A stretch of 64,000 bases of DNA from Janthinobacterium violaceinigrum (GTDB taxonomy: Bacteria; Pseudomonadota; Gammaproteobacteria; Burkholderiales; Burkholderiaceae_D), in the NCBI RefSeq assembly GCF_009208555.1, contig NZ_WFLI01000033.1, positions 1 to 64,000 on the forward strand, in the 5' to 3' direction. The position numbers and the translations under genes are program-made. This document shows, one piece after another, positions 1 through 7,423 of the stretch (position 1 is the stretch's first letter; the number at the start of each line of letters is the position of its first letter). The notes beneath the pieces were generated by a model. The model did no database searches. It saw only the letters and a program-made list of their open reading frames with translations, and was not told the DNA's origin.

Positions 1-190
1 CGCGCCAGCCGGGCGCCGCCAGCGCCGCATCGGGGCCCAGCCGGCCTGTCGTGTCGCGCAGCATCTGCAGGTGGCCGCTGGCGGACACGGGCTTCCCGCT
101 GGCCGGCAGCACCAGGGGCGCCGGCGCGGCAAGTGCAGTCTGGGGAAACAGGGCGGTAAACAACAGGCAAATGGCGAGCAGGATTTTCAT
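1..190 (-). CDS. 7TMR-DISM-type sensor protein, N-terminal part (cut by window edge)
   Basis: Only the first 63 codons are present; the gene runs off the left edge. The start ATG is at 190. Residues 1-21 form a signal peptide with a hydrophobic core and an ALA-A cleavage site. The following stretch (SGKPVSASGHLQMLRDTTGR) resembles the start of the 7TMR-DISM periplasmic domain found in front of seven membrane helices in many diguanylate cyclases and histidine kinases. It is divergent from the response regulator at 271, so a kinase output domain is a reasonable guess, but that part is outside the window. Confidence 0.65.
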   Translation of the reverse strand, partial: MKILLAICLLFTALFPQTALAAPAPLVLPASGKPVSASGHLQMLRDTTGRLGPDAALAAPGWR

Positions 191-270
191 GGCGAGGCAG
201 CTTACCACGGTCAGCGGGGCAGTCAGAAAGACAACTTCCCGGCCCCACGGCGATCGGTTATCCTTGCGCC

Positions 271-966
271 ATGTTGAACCTCATCCTGCTTGAAGACGAA
301 GCCGTGCTGCGCCACGAGTTGACCGAGTTTCTCGGCGATTGCGGCTACCGCGTCAGCGCCGTGGCCGACCTGGCCGCCTTCCACGCCTGCTACGCGCCTG
401 CCGTGCACCGCATTGCCATCATCGACCTGGGCTTGCCCGATGGCGAAGGCATGGTGCTGGTGCGCGCCTTGCGCGCGCAGGGGCAGCCCGTCGGCATCGT
501 CGTGTTTACGGCGCGCGGGGCCACGCAGGACAAGGTCAACGGACTGGGCGGTGGTGCCGACTACTACCTGCCCAAGAGCGCCGACCTCGACGAGCTGGCC
601 GCCACCCTGGGCGCGCTGGCGCGCCGTCTCGGTGCGCCGCCTGCCGCCGCGCCGCCCTCCACGGCCTGGGTGCTGGAACTGGGACCGCGCCGCCTCTTGC
701 CGCCCGGCTGCGGCGCCATTGCGCTGTCGCAACAGGACGTCACCGTGCTGCACGCGCTGATGGCCGAGCCGGAACGCATCGTCAGCCGCCAGCAGATCGT
801 GCAATCGCTGGGCGAGGATTTTCTCACCTACGACCAGCGCCGCCTGGACACCCAGATCAGCCGCTTGCGCCGCAAGGCCGAACAGGCGGCGGGCCTGGCC
901 CTGCCCATCAATACCGCCCGCAATGCCGGCTATCGCTTCTTTGCCGACGCCGAAGTGCGCCCCTGA
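271..966 (+). CDS. OmpR/PhoB-type two-component response regulator
   Basis: This is a 231-residue regulator. The receiver domain (about 1-115) has the acidic pocket E8-D9-E10, the phosphoacceptor D52 in IIDLGLPDGEG, T80 and the conserved K102 in LPKSAD. A winged-helix DNA-binding domain follows at about 140-226, ending in the usual NTARNAGYRF wing. Length and order match the OmpR family. The gene is transcribed away from the truncated 7TMR-DISM sensor with about 80 bp between start codons, so the two probably form a sensor-regulator pair (inference). The target is unknown. The gene-free region downstream carries phased repeats. Confidence 0.88.
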   Translation: MLNLILLEDEAVLRHELTEFLGDCGYRVSAVADLAAFHACYAPAVHRIAIIDLGLPDGEGMVLVRALRAQGQPVGIVVFTARGATQDKVNGLGGGADYYLPKSADLDELAATLGALARRLGAPPAAAPPSTAWVLELGPRRLLPPGCGAIALSQQDVTVLHALMAEPERIVSRQQIVQSLGEDFLTYDQRRLDTQISRLRRKAEQAAGLALPINTARNAGYRFFADAEVRP

Positions 967-993
967 ACGGCCCGTCTGCCGCTGCTGAGCAGC

Positions 994-1298
994 TGTGGAT
1001 AAGCTTGTCGATAAGTGGGTTGGCAACTTGTTGGCAAGCTGTGCGCAAGCGGTGTACAAGCGGTGCACAAGTTTCGCTGTGGATACTTTGTCTTGCCTGT
1101 CTGTCGCTCTTCATGGACGGCGCAGCGCCTGCCCTGGCCGCCGATGGCCGTTCCTAGCGTGTTTCCTGCCATCTCTTGGCGTACTGCCCTTGCCTGTATC
1201 CGTGATGCCTGTGCAGGCGCTTGTGTATAAGTTTGTGCATAAGCGTCGCATAAGCGGTGGAAAAGCACGGTATAAATCTGTGGGCAAGCGGTGGGTAA
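994..1298 (+). repeat. Two arrays of helically phased 11-12 bp repeats resembling DnaA boxes
   Basis: Two clusters of about seven units each lie in a gene-free stretch. Units have the form (C/T)(T/G)GTGNNYAAG. In cluster 1 the AAG (or AAC) ends fall at 1003, 1015, 1027, 1038, 1049, 1060 and 1071. In cluster 2 the unit ends (AAG, once AAT) fall at 1231, 1243, 1254, 1265, 1276, 1287 and 1298. Spacing is therefore 11 or 12 bp throughout, about one helical turn. Three units contain perfect matches to the DnaA box TTATNCACA read as TGTGNATAA (TGTGGATAA at 994, TGTGTATAA at 1222, TGTGCATAA at 1234). Other units are degenerate (TGTGCGCAAG, GGTGTACAAG, GGTGGGTAAG). No convincing gene occupies 967-1313. 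Function is unknown; DnaA titration, another phased-protein operator or a simple tandem-repeat origin are all possible. Confidence 0.6.
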
Positions 1299-1313
1299 GT
1301 TAAATCAAGGAAA

Positions 1314-1787
1314 TCACACAGCGATGCGCGTCTCGAATTTGCTGCGGAACGTGGAGAAATAGCTTTTCACGTTGCGCACATTCGCGTGCGCGGCAAACAG
1401 GCGGTGCGCCAGCGCGTGGTAGGCGGGCATGTCGGCCACCTGCACCATCAGCACGAAATCGGGCCCGGGCGAGACGCGGTAGCATTGCAGCACGGCGGGC
1501 TCGTCCGCTACGAGCTGCTCGAATTCCGCCATGCGTTCCGCCGCCTGCACATCGAGCGTGATTTCCACGATGGCCGTCAGGCGCGCGCCCACCAGTTGCG
1601 GCGCGACGATGGCCACCTGCCGTTCGATGACGCCGCTCTCGGTCAAATGCTTGACGCGCCGCAAGCAGGTGGGCGCCGAAACGTGCACGGATCGCGCCAG
1701 CTCACTGTTGGTTTGCGATGCATCAACTTGCAAGGCATTCAGGATGCGACGATCGATCTCGTCCAGGGTAATGTTGCTATCGCTCAT
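1314..1787 (-). CDS. Lrp/AsnC-family transcriptional regulator
   Basis: This is a 157-residue protein of the usual family length. Residues about 8-66 form the Lrp-type helix-turn-helix (LDEIDRRILNALQ, then SELARSVHVSAPTCLRRVKHL). Residues about 72-150 form the RAM/AsnC ligand-binding domain with the FVLMVQVADM strand. Members sense amino acids or related metabolites and bind AT-rich palindromes, often in front of their own gene. It is divergent from glmS across a strikingly AT-rich 160-bp gap holding palindromes, so autoregulation, and perhaps control of glmS, is likely (inference). Confidence 0.9.
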   Translation of the reverse strand: MSDSNITLDEIDRRILNALQVDASQTNSELARSVHVSAPTCLRRVKHLTESGVIERQVAIVAPQLVGARLTAIVEITLDVQAAERMAEFEQLVADEPAVLQCYRVSPGPDFVLMVQVADMPAYHALAHRLFAAHANVRNVKSYFSTFRSKFETRIAV

Positions 1788-1822
1788 GATTATAATGAAT
1801 TGGAAAATAAAAAGATTCTAAA

Positions 1823-1862
1823 TGAAATAATATTTCACCGTAAAATGATGATGAAATATTCA
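1823..1862. promoter_or_regulatory. Two short palindromes in the AT-rich asnC-glmS gap, candidate Lrp/AsnC sites
   Basis: TGAAAT-AAT-ATTTCA (1823-1837) is a perfect inverted repeat. TGAA-ATA-TTCA (1852-1862) is a second with the same half-site and the same 3-bp spacer. Their centres are about 27 bp apart. The surrounding 1788-1948 region is far more AT-rich than its flanks. Repeated AT-rich palindromes are typical of Lrp-family operators; assignment to the adjacent regulator is inference. Confidence 0.4.
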
Positions 1863-1948
1863 GTCAAAAATACCATGATTTAGAAAGCTTATTTCATTCA
1901 CTCTGCATTAGCATGCTGGCATTGATTAAATTTTAGACAGAGGTTTCC

Positions 1949-3778
1949 ATGTGCGGCATCGTCGGCGCGGTAGCGCAACGTAATATCACTCCCATCCTGC
2001 TCGAAGGCTTGAAGCGCCTGGAATACCGCGGCTACGATTCCTGCGGCATCGCCCTGCATGCCGATGGCCGTTTGCAGCGTTCGCGCTCCACCGCGCGCGT
2101 GGCCGAGCTGGAAAAGCAGATCGCCGAAGAAGGCTTGAGCGGCTTTACGGGCATCGCCCACACGCGCTGGGCCACACATGGCGCCCCGGTCTCGTTCAAT
2201 GCCCACCCGCACTTTTCCCCAACGGAAGAGAGCCCCCGCGTGGCGCTGGTGCATAACGGCATCATCGAAAACCACGACGAGCTGCGCGCCGAACTGACGG
2301 CCCTCGGCTACGTCTTCCAGAGCCAGACGGACACGGAAGTGATCGCCCACCTGGTCGAGCACATGTACAACGGCGACCTGTTTGAAACCGTGCAGCAGGC
2401 CGTCAAACGCCTGGACGGCGCGTATGCGATTGCCGTCTTCTGCCGCGACGAGCCGCACCGCGTGGTGGCCGCGCGCCAGGGCTCGCCCCTGATCGTCGGC
2501 CTGGGCAACGGTGAAAACTTCGTCGCGTCCGACGCCATGGCCTTGGCCGGCACGACGGACCAGATCATCTACCTGGAAGAAGGCGACGTGGTCGACCTGC
2601 AACTGTCGCGCTGCTGGATCGTTGACGTCGATGGCAAGCCCGTCGAGCGCGAAGTGAAAACCGTGCATGCGCACACGGGCGCGGCCGAGCTGGGCCCGTA
2701 CCGCCACTACATGCAGAAGGAAATTTTTGAGCAGCCGCGCGCCATTGGCGACACGCTCGAAGGCGTGACGGGCATCATGCCGGAACTGTTCGGCGACAAT
2801 GCCTATGCCATCTTCAAGCAGATCGACCGCGTGCTGATCCTTGCCTGCGGCACCAGCTCGTATGCGGGCATGACGGCCAAGTACTGGATCGAAGCGATCG
2901 CCAAGGTGCCCGTCAGCGTGGAAGTGGCCAGCGAATACCGCTACCGCGACAGTGTGCCGCACCCGAACACCCTGGTCGTCACCATTTCGCAAAGCGGCGA
3001 AACGGCCGACACCCTGGCCGCCCTGAAACATGCGCGCAGCCTGGGCATGCAGCACACCTTGACCATCTGCAACGTGGCCACCAGCGCCATGGTGCGCGAA
3101 TGCGCGCTGGCCTACATCACGCGCGCCGGCGTGGAAGTGGGCGTGGCTTCGACCAAGGCGTTTACGACGCAGCTGGCGGGCCTGTTCCTGCTGACCCTGT
3201 GCCTGGCGCAAGTCAACGGCCGCCTGGACGAAGCACAGGAAGCGGCGCACCTGAAAGCCATGCGCCACCTGCCCGTCGCCATCGCTTCCGTGCTGGCGCT
3301 GGAGCCGCAGATCATCGCCTGGTCCGAGGAATTCGCGCGCAAGGAAAACGCCCTCTTCCTGGGCCGCGGTATGCACTACCCGATCGCCCTGGAAGGCGCC
3401 TTGAAACTGAAGGAAATCTCGTACATCCACGCCGAAGCGTATCCGGCCGGCGAACTGAAGCATGGCCCGCTGGCCCTGGTGACGAATGAAATGCCCGTCG
3501 TCACCATCGCGCCAAACGACGCGCTGATCGAAAAGCTGAAATCGAACATGCAGGAAGTGCGTGCCCGCGGCGGCCAGCTGTACGTCTTCGCCGACGTCGA
3601 TTCGCGCATCAGCTCCGGCGAAGGCCTGCACGTGATCCGCCTGCCCGAGCACTACGGCGACCTGTCGCCGATCCTGCACGTGGTCGCGCTGCAATTGCTG
3701 GCCTATCACACGGCACTGGCACGCGGCACGGATGTGGACAAGCCACGCAATCTGGCCAAGTCGGTGACGGTGGAGTAA
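1949..3778 (+). CDS. glmS: Glutamine--fructose-6-phosphate aminotransferase (isomerizing)
   Basis: This is a 609-residue enzyme making glucosamine-6-phosphate from fructose-6-phosphate and glutamine, the first step to UDP-GlcNAc for peptidoglycan and LPS. MCGIVGAV places the N-terminal nucleophile Cys2 directly after the start Met. The class II glutamine amidotransferase domain covers about 1-220 (RGYDSCGIA, HTRWATHG, HNGIIENHDELR). Two SIS sugar-isomerase domains follow (ILACGTSSY, SQSGETADT; then GRGMHYPIALEGALKLKEIS). The C-terminus DKPRNLAKSVTVE is the usual catalytic tail. The start is preceded by AGAGG. Length matches E. coli GlmS. GlrR, which controls the GlmS regulator GlmY in enterics, is also in this window, but nothing here shows that link in this organism. 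Confidence 0.98.
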   Translation: MCGIVGAVAQRNITPILLEGLKRLEYRGYDSCGIALHADGRLQRSRSTARVAELEKQIAEEGLSGFTGIAHTRWATHGAPVSFNAHPHFSPTEESPRVALVHNGIIENHDELRAELTALGYVFQSQTDTEVIAHLVEHMYNGDLFETVQQAVKRLDGAYAIAVFCRDEPHRVVAARQGSPLIVGLGNGENFVASDAMALAGTTDQIIYLEEGDVVDLQLSRCWIVDVDGKPVEREVKTVHAHTGAAELGPYRHYMQKEIFEQPRAIGDTLEGVTGIMPELFGDNAYAIFKQIDRVLILACGTSSYAGMTAKYWIEAIAKVPVSVEVASEYRYRDSVPHPNTLVVTISQSGETADTLAALKHARSLGMQHTLTICNVATSAMVRECALAYITRAGVEVGVASTKAFTTQLAGLFLLTLCLAQVNGRLDEAQEAAHLKAMRHLPVAIASVLALEPQIIAWSEEFARKENALFLGRGMHYPIALEGALKLKEISYIHAEAYPAGELKHGPLALVTNEMPVVTIAPNDALIEKLKSNMQEVRARGGQLYVFADVDSRISSGEGLHVIRLPEHYGDLSPILHVVALQLLAYHTALARGTDVDKPRNLAKSVTVE

Positions 3779-3797
3779 GCAGGCTGGATGTTGCCTG

Positions 3798-3824
3798 TCG
3801 CCGGCGGCGCGCTGCCGCCGGCGA
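3798..3824. terminator. GC-rich hairpin between convergent glmS and metF-like genes
   Basis: An 11-bp perfect stem (TCGCCGGCGGC with GCCGCCGGCGA) and a 5-nt loop lie between the converging 3' ends. Neither side has a T tract, so this is at best a weak or factor-assisted terminator. Confidence 0.35.
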
Positions 3825-3832
3825 GGCGCTCG

Positions 3833-4702
3833 TCAGCCAGAAGCCGGGTGGGGGCGGGAACGGTACTGTTCTATCCACTTCACGGACTGGGCGATGCCGC
3901 CAAAGGGAAAGAAATGCAGGCTGACCTTGCCATGTGCTTCGGTCAGCCCGGCGGCCAGGCGCTCGACAAACAGGTCCGGCCCCGCCGTGCCGAACAGCTT
4001 GCCGATGGACACGCCGTACTTGGACCACATCGAGGCGCAGGCGCTCACGCCGCACAAGGCCGCATAGCGGGCCAGCACCGCGATGCTCGCGGGGCCCGGC
4101 ACGCCCACGCGCACCGGGTGTTCAATGCCGCGCGCGCGCAGCGCTTTGAGCCACGTCAATACAACGTCGGCATCAAACGCAAACTGCGTGACGATCAAGG
4201 GCGTCATGCCGCGCTGCACGATGCTGCGGCACTTGCGTTCAAGCACATTCCACTGATCGGCCGTACTCATGACCGGATGGCCTTCCGGGTGACCTCCCAC
4301 GCCGATCACCTTGATGCCCGCGCGCTCGAACACGCCTGTGTCGATCAGCGCGGCACTGTCGGTAAACGGCCCCAGCGGGGTGGATGGATCGCCGGCGATC
4401 ACAAAGCAGCGCTCGACGCCCGCTTCCGCGACGGCACGCTGGACGAACGACTCAAACCCGGCGAGCGAGGCGATGCGGCGCGCAGACAAGTGCGGCATGG
4501 GCTCGAAGCCCAGCCCGCGCACGGTCCGCACGGCGGCCAGCCGCGCGTCGTCGTCTTCGCGCGGCAGGTAGGGAATGGCAATCGTGGACGCGGGCACGAT
4601 GCGGGGCGTCGCTGCGCTCAACGCGGGCATGTCCTTCGCACTGACTTCCAGGGAATAGGCGTGCGTGATGTTGCCAGAGGGCCTGGACTGAGCGGGATGC
4701 AT
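3833..4702 (-). CDS. MetF-like methylenetetrahydrofolate reductase of the methionine locus
   Basis: This 289-residue protein is about the size of E. coli MetF (296). MetF reduces 5,10-methylene-THF to 5-methyl-THF with FAD and NADH. Equivalents of the three E. coli catalytic residues can be read: E19 in YSLEV (Glu28), D105 in IAGDPSTP (Asp120) and Q173 in VTQFAFD (Gln183). I chose the ATG at 4702, only 13 bp after the metR stop; the frame is open further upstream but that part overlaps metR and has no family character. The two genes are probably one operon. It is diverged from canonical MetF and sits beside a folate-independent methionine synthase, so its real substrate is uncertain. Another MetF may exist elsewhere in the genome. 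Confidence 0.8.
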   Translation of the reverse strand: MHPAQSRPSGNITHAYSLEVSAKDMPALSAATPRIVPASTIAIPYLPREDDDARLAAVRTVRGLGFEPMPHLSARRIASLAGFESFVQRAVAEAGVERCFVIAGDPSTPLGPFTDSAALIDTGVFERAGIKVIGVGGHPEGHPVMSTADQWNVLERKCRSIVQRGMTPLIVTQFAFDADVVLTWLKALRARGIEHPVRVGVPGPASIAVLARYAALCGVSACASMWSKYGVSIGKLFGTAGPDLFVERLAAGLTEAHGKVSLHFFPFGGIAQSVKWIEQYRSRPHPASG

Positions 4703-4715
4703 CAACGGTTTGACC

Positions 4716-5624
4716 TTATTCGTTTTCTTGCGCGACGGCGATGGCCGGCTGGCGGGCCAGTGCGATGAAGGCCCGCACGTAGTCGATGGCGGTGTCCGTT
4801 TCGCGCGCCCCCAGGAAGATCTGCTTGGCCACGCCATGCACGCCCAGCCGCACGGGCACCACGTCCATCTTGAGCGCATATTCCTCGACCAGCCAGCGCG
4901 GCAGGGCGGCTACGCCGCGGCCGCTGGCCACCATCTGCAGCATGATGTCGGTGGTTTCGATGGCTTTGTGGCGCTTGGGCGTGACACCGGCCGGCAACAG
5001 GAACTGGTTATAGATGTCCAGGCGCTCGATGTCCACGGGGTAGCTGATCAGCACTTCCTGGGTCAGTTGCTGGGGCTTCACATAGGCGGCCGACGCCAGG
5101 GCATGGCCCTTGGCCACGACGAGCACCTGCTCGTAGTCGAACACGGGTTCAAATGTCAGCCCCGGCTTGTACAGCGGGTCGGGCGTGACCAGCAGGTCGA
5201 TCTCGTAGCCGAAGAGCGCGCCGATCCCGCCGAACTGGAACTTCTGCTTGACGTCCACATCCACGTCGGGCCATGCGGTCAGATAGGGCGACACCACCTT
5301 CAGCAGCCACTGATAGCACGGGTGGCATTCCATGCCGATGCGCAGCGCACCGCGCTCGCCCTGCGCGAACTGGCCCAGGCGCTCTTCGGCCAGGTCCAGT
5401 TGCGGCAGCACCCGGTTCGCCACCGCCAGCAGATACTGGCCGGCCTGCGTCAGGCGCAGGTTGCGCCCTTCGCGCAGCCACACGTCGGTGCCCAGTTGCT
5501 GCTCCAGCTTTTTCATGCTGTGGCTCAGGGCCGACTGGGTCAGGTGCAGCACGCCCGCGGCGGCCGTCAATGACCCCTGTTTTTCGACCTGCTGGACGAT
5601 GCTGAGGTGGATGCGTTCAAGCAT
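4716..5624 (-). CDS. metR: MetR-type LysR-family regulator of methionine biosynthesis
   Basis: This is a 302-residue LysR-type activator. The helix-turn-helix is at about 15-50 (GSLTAAAGVLHLTQSALSHSMKKLEQQLG). The effector domain carries MetR-like landmarks: IGMECHPCYQWL (E. coli MetR has IAIECHSCIQWL), VFDYEQVLVVAKGHAL, YPVDIERLD, FLLPAGV and MVASGRGVAALP. MetR uses homocysteine as co-effector. The gene is divergent from the FMN reductase-mesX-mesD operon, and candidate MetR boxes fill the gap, so it very likely activates that operon and controls itself. The MetF-like gene follows 13 bp downstream. Confidence 0.9.
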   Translation of the reverse strand: MLERIHLSIVQQVEKQGSLTAAAGVLHLTQSALSHSMKKLEQQLGTDVWLREGRNLRLTQAGQYLLAVANRVLPQLDLAEERLGQFAQGERGALRIGMECHPCYQWLLKVVSPYLTAWPDVDVDVKQKFQFGGIGALFGYEIDLLVTPDPLYKPGLTFEPVFDYEQVLVVAKGHALASAAYVKPQQLTQEVLISYPVDIERLDIYNQFLLPAGVTPKRHKAIETTDIMLQMVASGRGVAALPRWLVEEYALKMDVVPVRLGVHGVAKQIFLGARETDTAIDYVRAFIALARQPAIAVAQENE

Positions 5625-5628
5625 TGAG

Positions 5629-5674
5629 ATGAGCCATGTTCATGGATGTATGAAATAAGACCATTATACTTCAT
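5629..5674. promoter_or_regulatory. Candidate MetR operator region between metR and the mesXD operon
   Basis: The E. coli MetR site is TGAA-N5-TTCA. At 5629-5643, ATGAGCCATGTTCAT fits it with a single G for A mismatch. Its right arm also pairs with ATGAA at 5650-5654 as TTCAT-N6-ATGAA, and a further TTCAT lies at 5670-5674. The first box is 4 bp from the metR start codon, a good position for autorepression, while the array lies upstream of the flavin reductase gene for activation. Confidence 0.6.
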
Positions 5675-5740
5675 CGATCCCCGCCGCTATCATCGATCCC
5701 CTTGCTGCCGGCAGTTGTCGGCCCTCGCGCATCCATCCAT

Positions 5741-6334
5741 ATGAAAGCAAACATGACACGTCCACTGCGTTTAGTAGCGGTTTCCGGCGGGCTGCAACGC
5801 CCGTCCAAGGCTGCGGCCCTGGCGGGGCACCTGCTGGACCTGATCGCCGAGGCCGTCCCGTGCGAGCGGCGCCTGGTCGAACTGGGCCAGCTCGCACCGC
5901 AGTTGGCCGGCGCGAGCTGGCGATCGCAACTGCCCCATACGGTGGAGCGGGAACTTGCGGCGGTCGAGCAGGCGGACATCCTGGTGGTGGCAACCCCGGT
6001 CTTCCGCGGCTCCTACACGGGGCTGTTCAAGCACTTCTTCGATTTTATTGACCAGGATGCCCTGATCGACAAGCCCGTCCTGTTGGCGGCCACCGGCGGC
6101 AGCGAGCGCCATGCGCTGATGATCGACCACCAGTTACGGCCGCTGTTCAGCTTTTTCCAGGCACGCACCCTGCCGCTGGGCGTGTACGCGACCGACAAGG
6201 ATTTCGCCGACTACCGCCTGCAGAACGAGGCCCTGATCCAGCGGGCCGCACTGGCGGTCCAGCGGGCATTGCCGTTGCTCGAATTGACGCGCCATGCGCG
6301 GCCAGCCGCCGCCAACGAAGCGGTCGCGGCCTGA
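5741..6334 (+). CDS. NAD(P)H-dependent FMN reductase, MsuE/SsuE-like
   Basis: This protein of about 197 residues has a flavodoxin-like fold: VAVSGGLQRPSKAAAL is the phosphate-binding start, and ADILVVATPVFRGSYTGLFKHFFDFI with LLAATGGSERHALMIDHQLRPLFSFF are typical of the SsuE/MsuE family. Such enzymes give free reduced FMN to two-component monooxygenases. The start could be ATG 5741 or ATG 5753; no strong ribosome site decides. It is the first gene of the operon continuing with mesX (gap 84 bp) and mesD, divergent from metR. Because MesD-type synthesis needs oxygen, a reduced-flavin supplier here is suggestive (inference). Confidence 0.85.
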   Translation: MKANMTRPLRLVAVSGGLQRPSKAAALAGHLLDLIAEAVPCERRLVELGQLAPQLAGASWRSQLPHTVERELAAVEQADILVVATPVFRGSYTGLFKHFFDFIDQDALIDKPVLLAATGGSERHALMIDHQLRPLFSFFQARTLPLGVYATDKDFADYRLQNEALIQRAALAVQRALPLLELTRHARPAAANEAVAA

Positions 6335-6418
6335 TACGCAGACCAGAACATTTTAAAACACTGAATCGGCCATCGCCAGATTCAGATTTTTTCGCAGACA
6401 TCGGGACACCAGATCACC

Positions 6419-7399
6419 ATGAGCAAAGACTTTACATTTAGCATCAAGAGCATTGTTTTCGATGAAAATTATCATCCAGCAGACAATACGCGCCTGACGA
6501 CCAACTTTGCCAATCTGGCCAGGGGAAAGAGCCGTCAGGAAAACTTGCGCAACACCCTGAAAATGATCGACAGCCGCTTCAACAGTCTGGCGCATTGGGA
6601 CAACCCGAAGGCGGACCGCTACTCTGTCGAACTCGAAATCATTTCCGTCGAGTTGAATATCGATGTCCAAGGCGGCAATATCCCATTGATCGAGATATTG
6701 AAACCGACCGTTATCGACAAAAAAACCGGAGAACGCATCGATGGCATCGCGGGGAATAATTTCTCCTCCTACGTGCGCGATTACGACTTCAGCGTCGTGC
6801 TGCCAGAGCACAACAATGATAAATCCACCTTCGGCGTTCCGGAGAATTTCGGCGACTTTCATGGCAAGCTGTTCAAACACTTTGTCCAATCCAATGCTTA
6901 CAAGGAGCGCTTCAGCAAGCCGCCCGTCATCTGCATCAGCGCCTCGAGCAGCAAGACCTATCAGCGCACGGAAAATCATCACCCGATATTGGGCGTGGAG
7001 TATCAGCAGAACGAATTGTCCTCGACCGATCAATATTTCGAAAAAATGGGCTTGCAGGTGCGCTATTTCATGCCGCCAAACAGCTTGGCACCGTTGGCCT
7101 TTTATTTTGTCGGCGACCTGCTTGGCGACTACACGAATCTGGAGCTGATCGGCACCATCAGCACGATGGAGACATTCCAGAAGATTTACCGGCCCGAAAT
7201 TTACAATGCCAATTCAGCGGCGGGGAAGTTGTATCAGCCTAGCCTGAAGAACCAGGATTACTCGCTGACGCAAATTGTGTATGACCGGGAAGAGCGCAGC
7301 CAGCTGGCTGTCAAGCAGGGAAAATATACAGAAGAGCATTTCATCAAGCCATACAAAAATATTCTTGAACAATGGGCTGCGACCACGCTCTCTCATTAA
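6419..7399 (+). CDS. mesX: MesX (DUF1852), partner protein required by methionine synthase MesD
   Basis: This 326-residue soluble protein has no signal peptide or membrane helix. It matches my memory of the DUF1852 family in length, in its opening (FTFSIKSIVFDENYHPADNTRLTTNFANLARG) and in its position directly before a short MetE-like gene. Work on folate-independent methionine synthases found that MesD needs a DUF1852 protein and oxygen. The biochemical role of DUF1852 is unknown. Base composition differs from the neighbours: hand-counted 60-nt lines give about 35% GC at 6421 and 50% at 6601 in an otherwise roughly 62-65% GC region, which suggests separate ancestry or transfer with mesD. mesD begins 24 bp downstream. 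Confidence 0.85.
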   Translation: MSKDFTFSIKSIVFDENYHPADNTRLTTNFANLARGKSRQENLRNTLKMIDSRFNSLAHWDNPKADRYSVELEIISVELNIDVQGGNIPLIEILKPTVIDKKTGERIDGIAGNNFSSYVRDYDFSVVLPEHNNDKSTFGVPENFGDFHGKLFKHFVQSNAYKERFSKPPVICISASSSKTYQRTENHHPILGVEYQQNELSSTDQYFEKMGLQVRYFMPPNSLAPLAFYFVGDLLGDYTNLELIGTISTMETFQKIYRPEIYNANSAAGKLYQPSLKNQDYSLTQIVYDREERSQLAVKQGKYTEEHFIKPYKNILEQWAATTLSH

Positions 7400-7423
7400 C
7401 CCACATACACGAAATTACTGATC

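Noticed and set aside
994..1298. Possible CRISPR array
   Set aside because: Units are 11-12 bp, contiguous and degenerate, with no spacers and no cas genes.
995..1303. Small open frame over the phased repeats
   Set aside because: Its codons simply read through the 11-mer repeats; no ribosome site or family similarity.
1898..3709. 603-codon open frame antisense to glmS
   Set aside because: Its composition is His/Gln/Arg/Val-rich nonsense that mirrors glmS codons; no family motif and no ribosome site.
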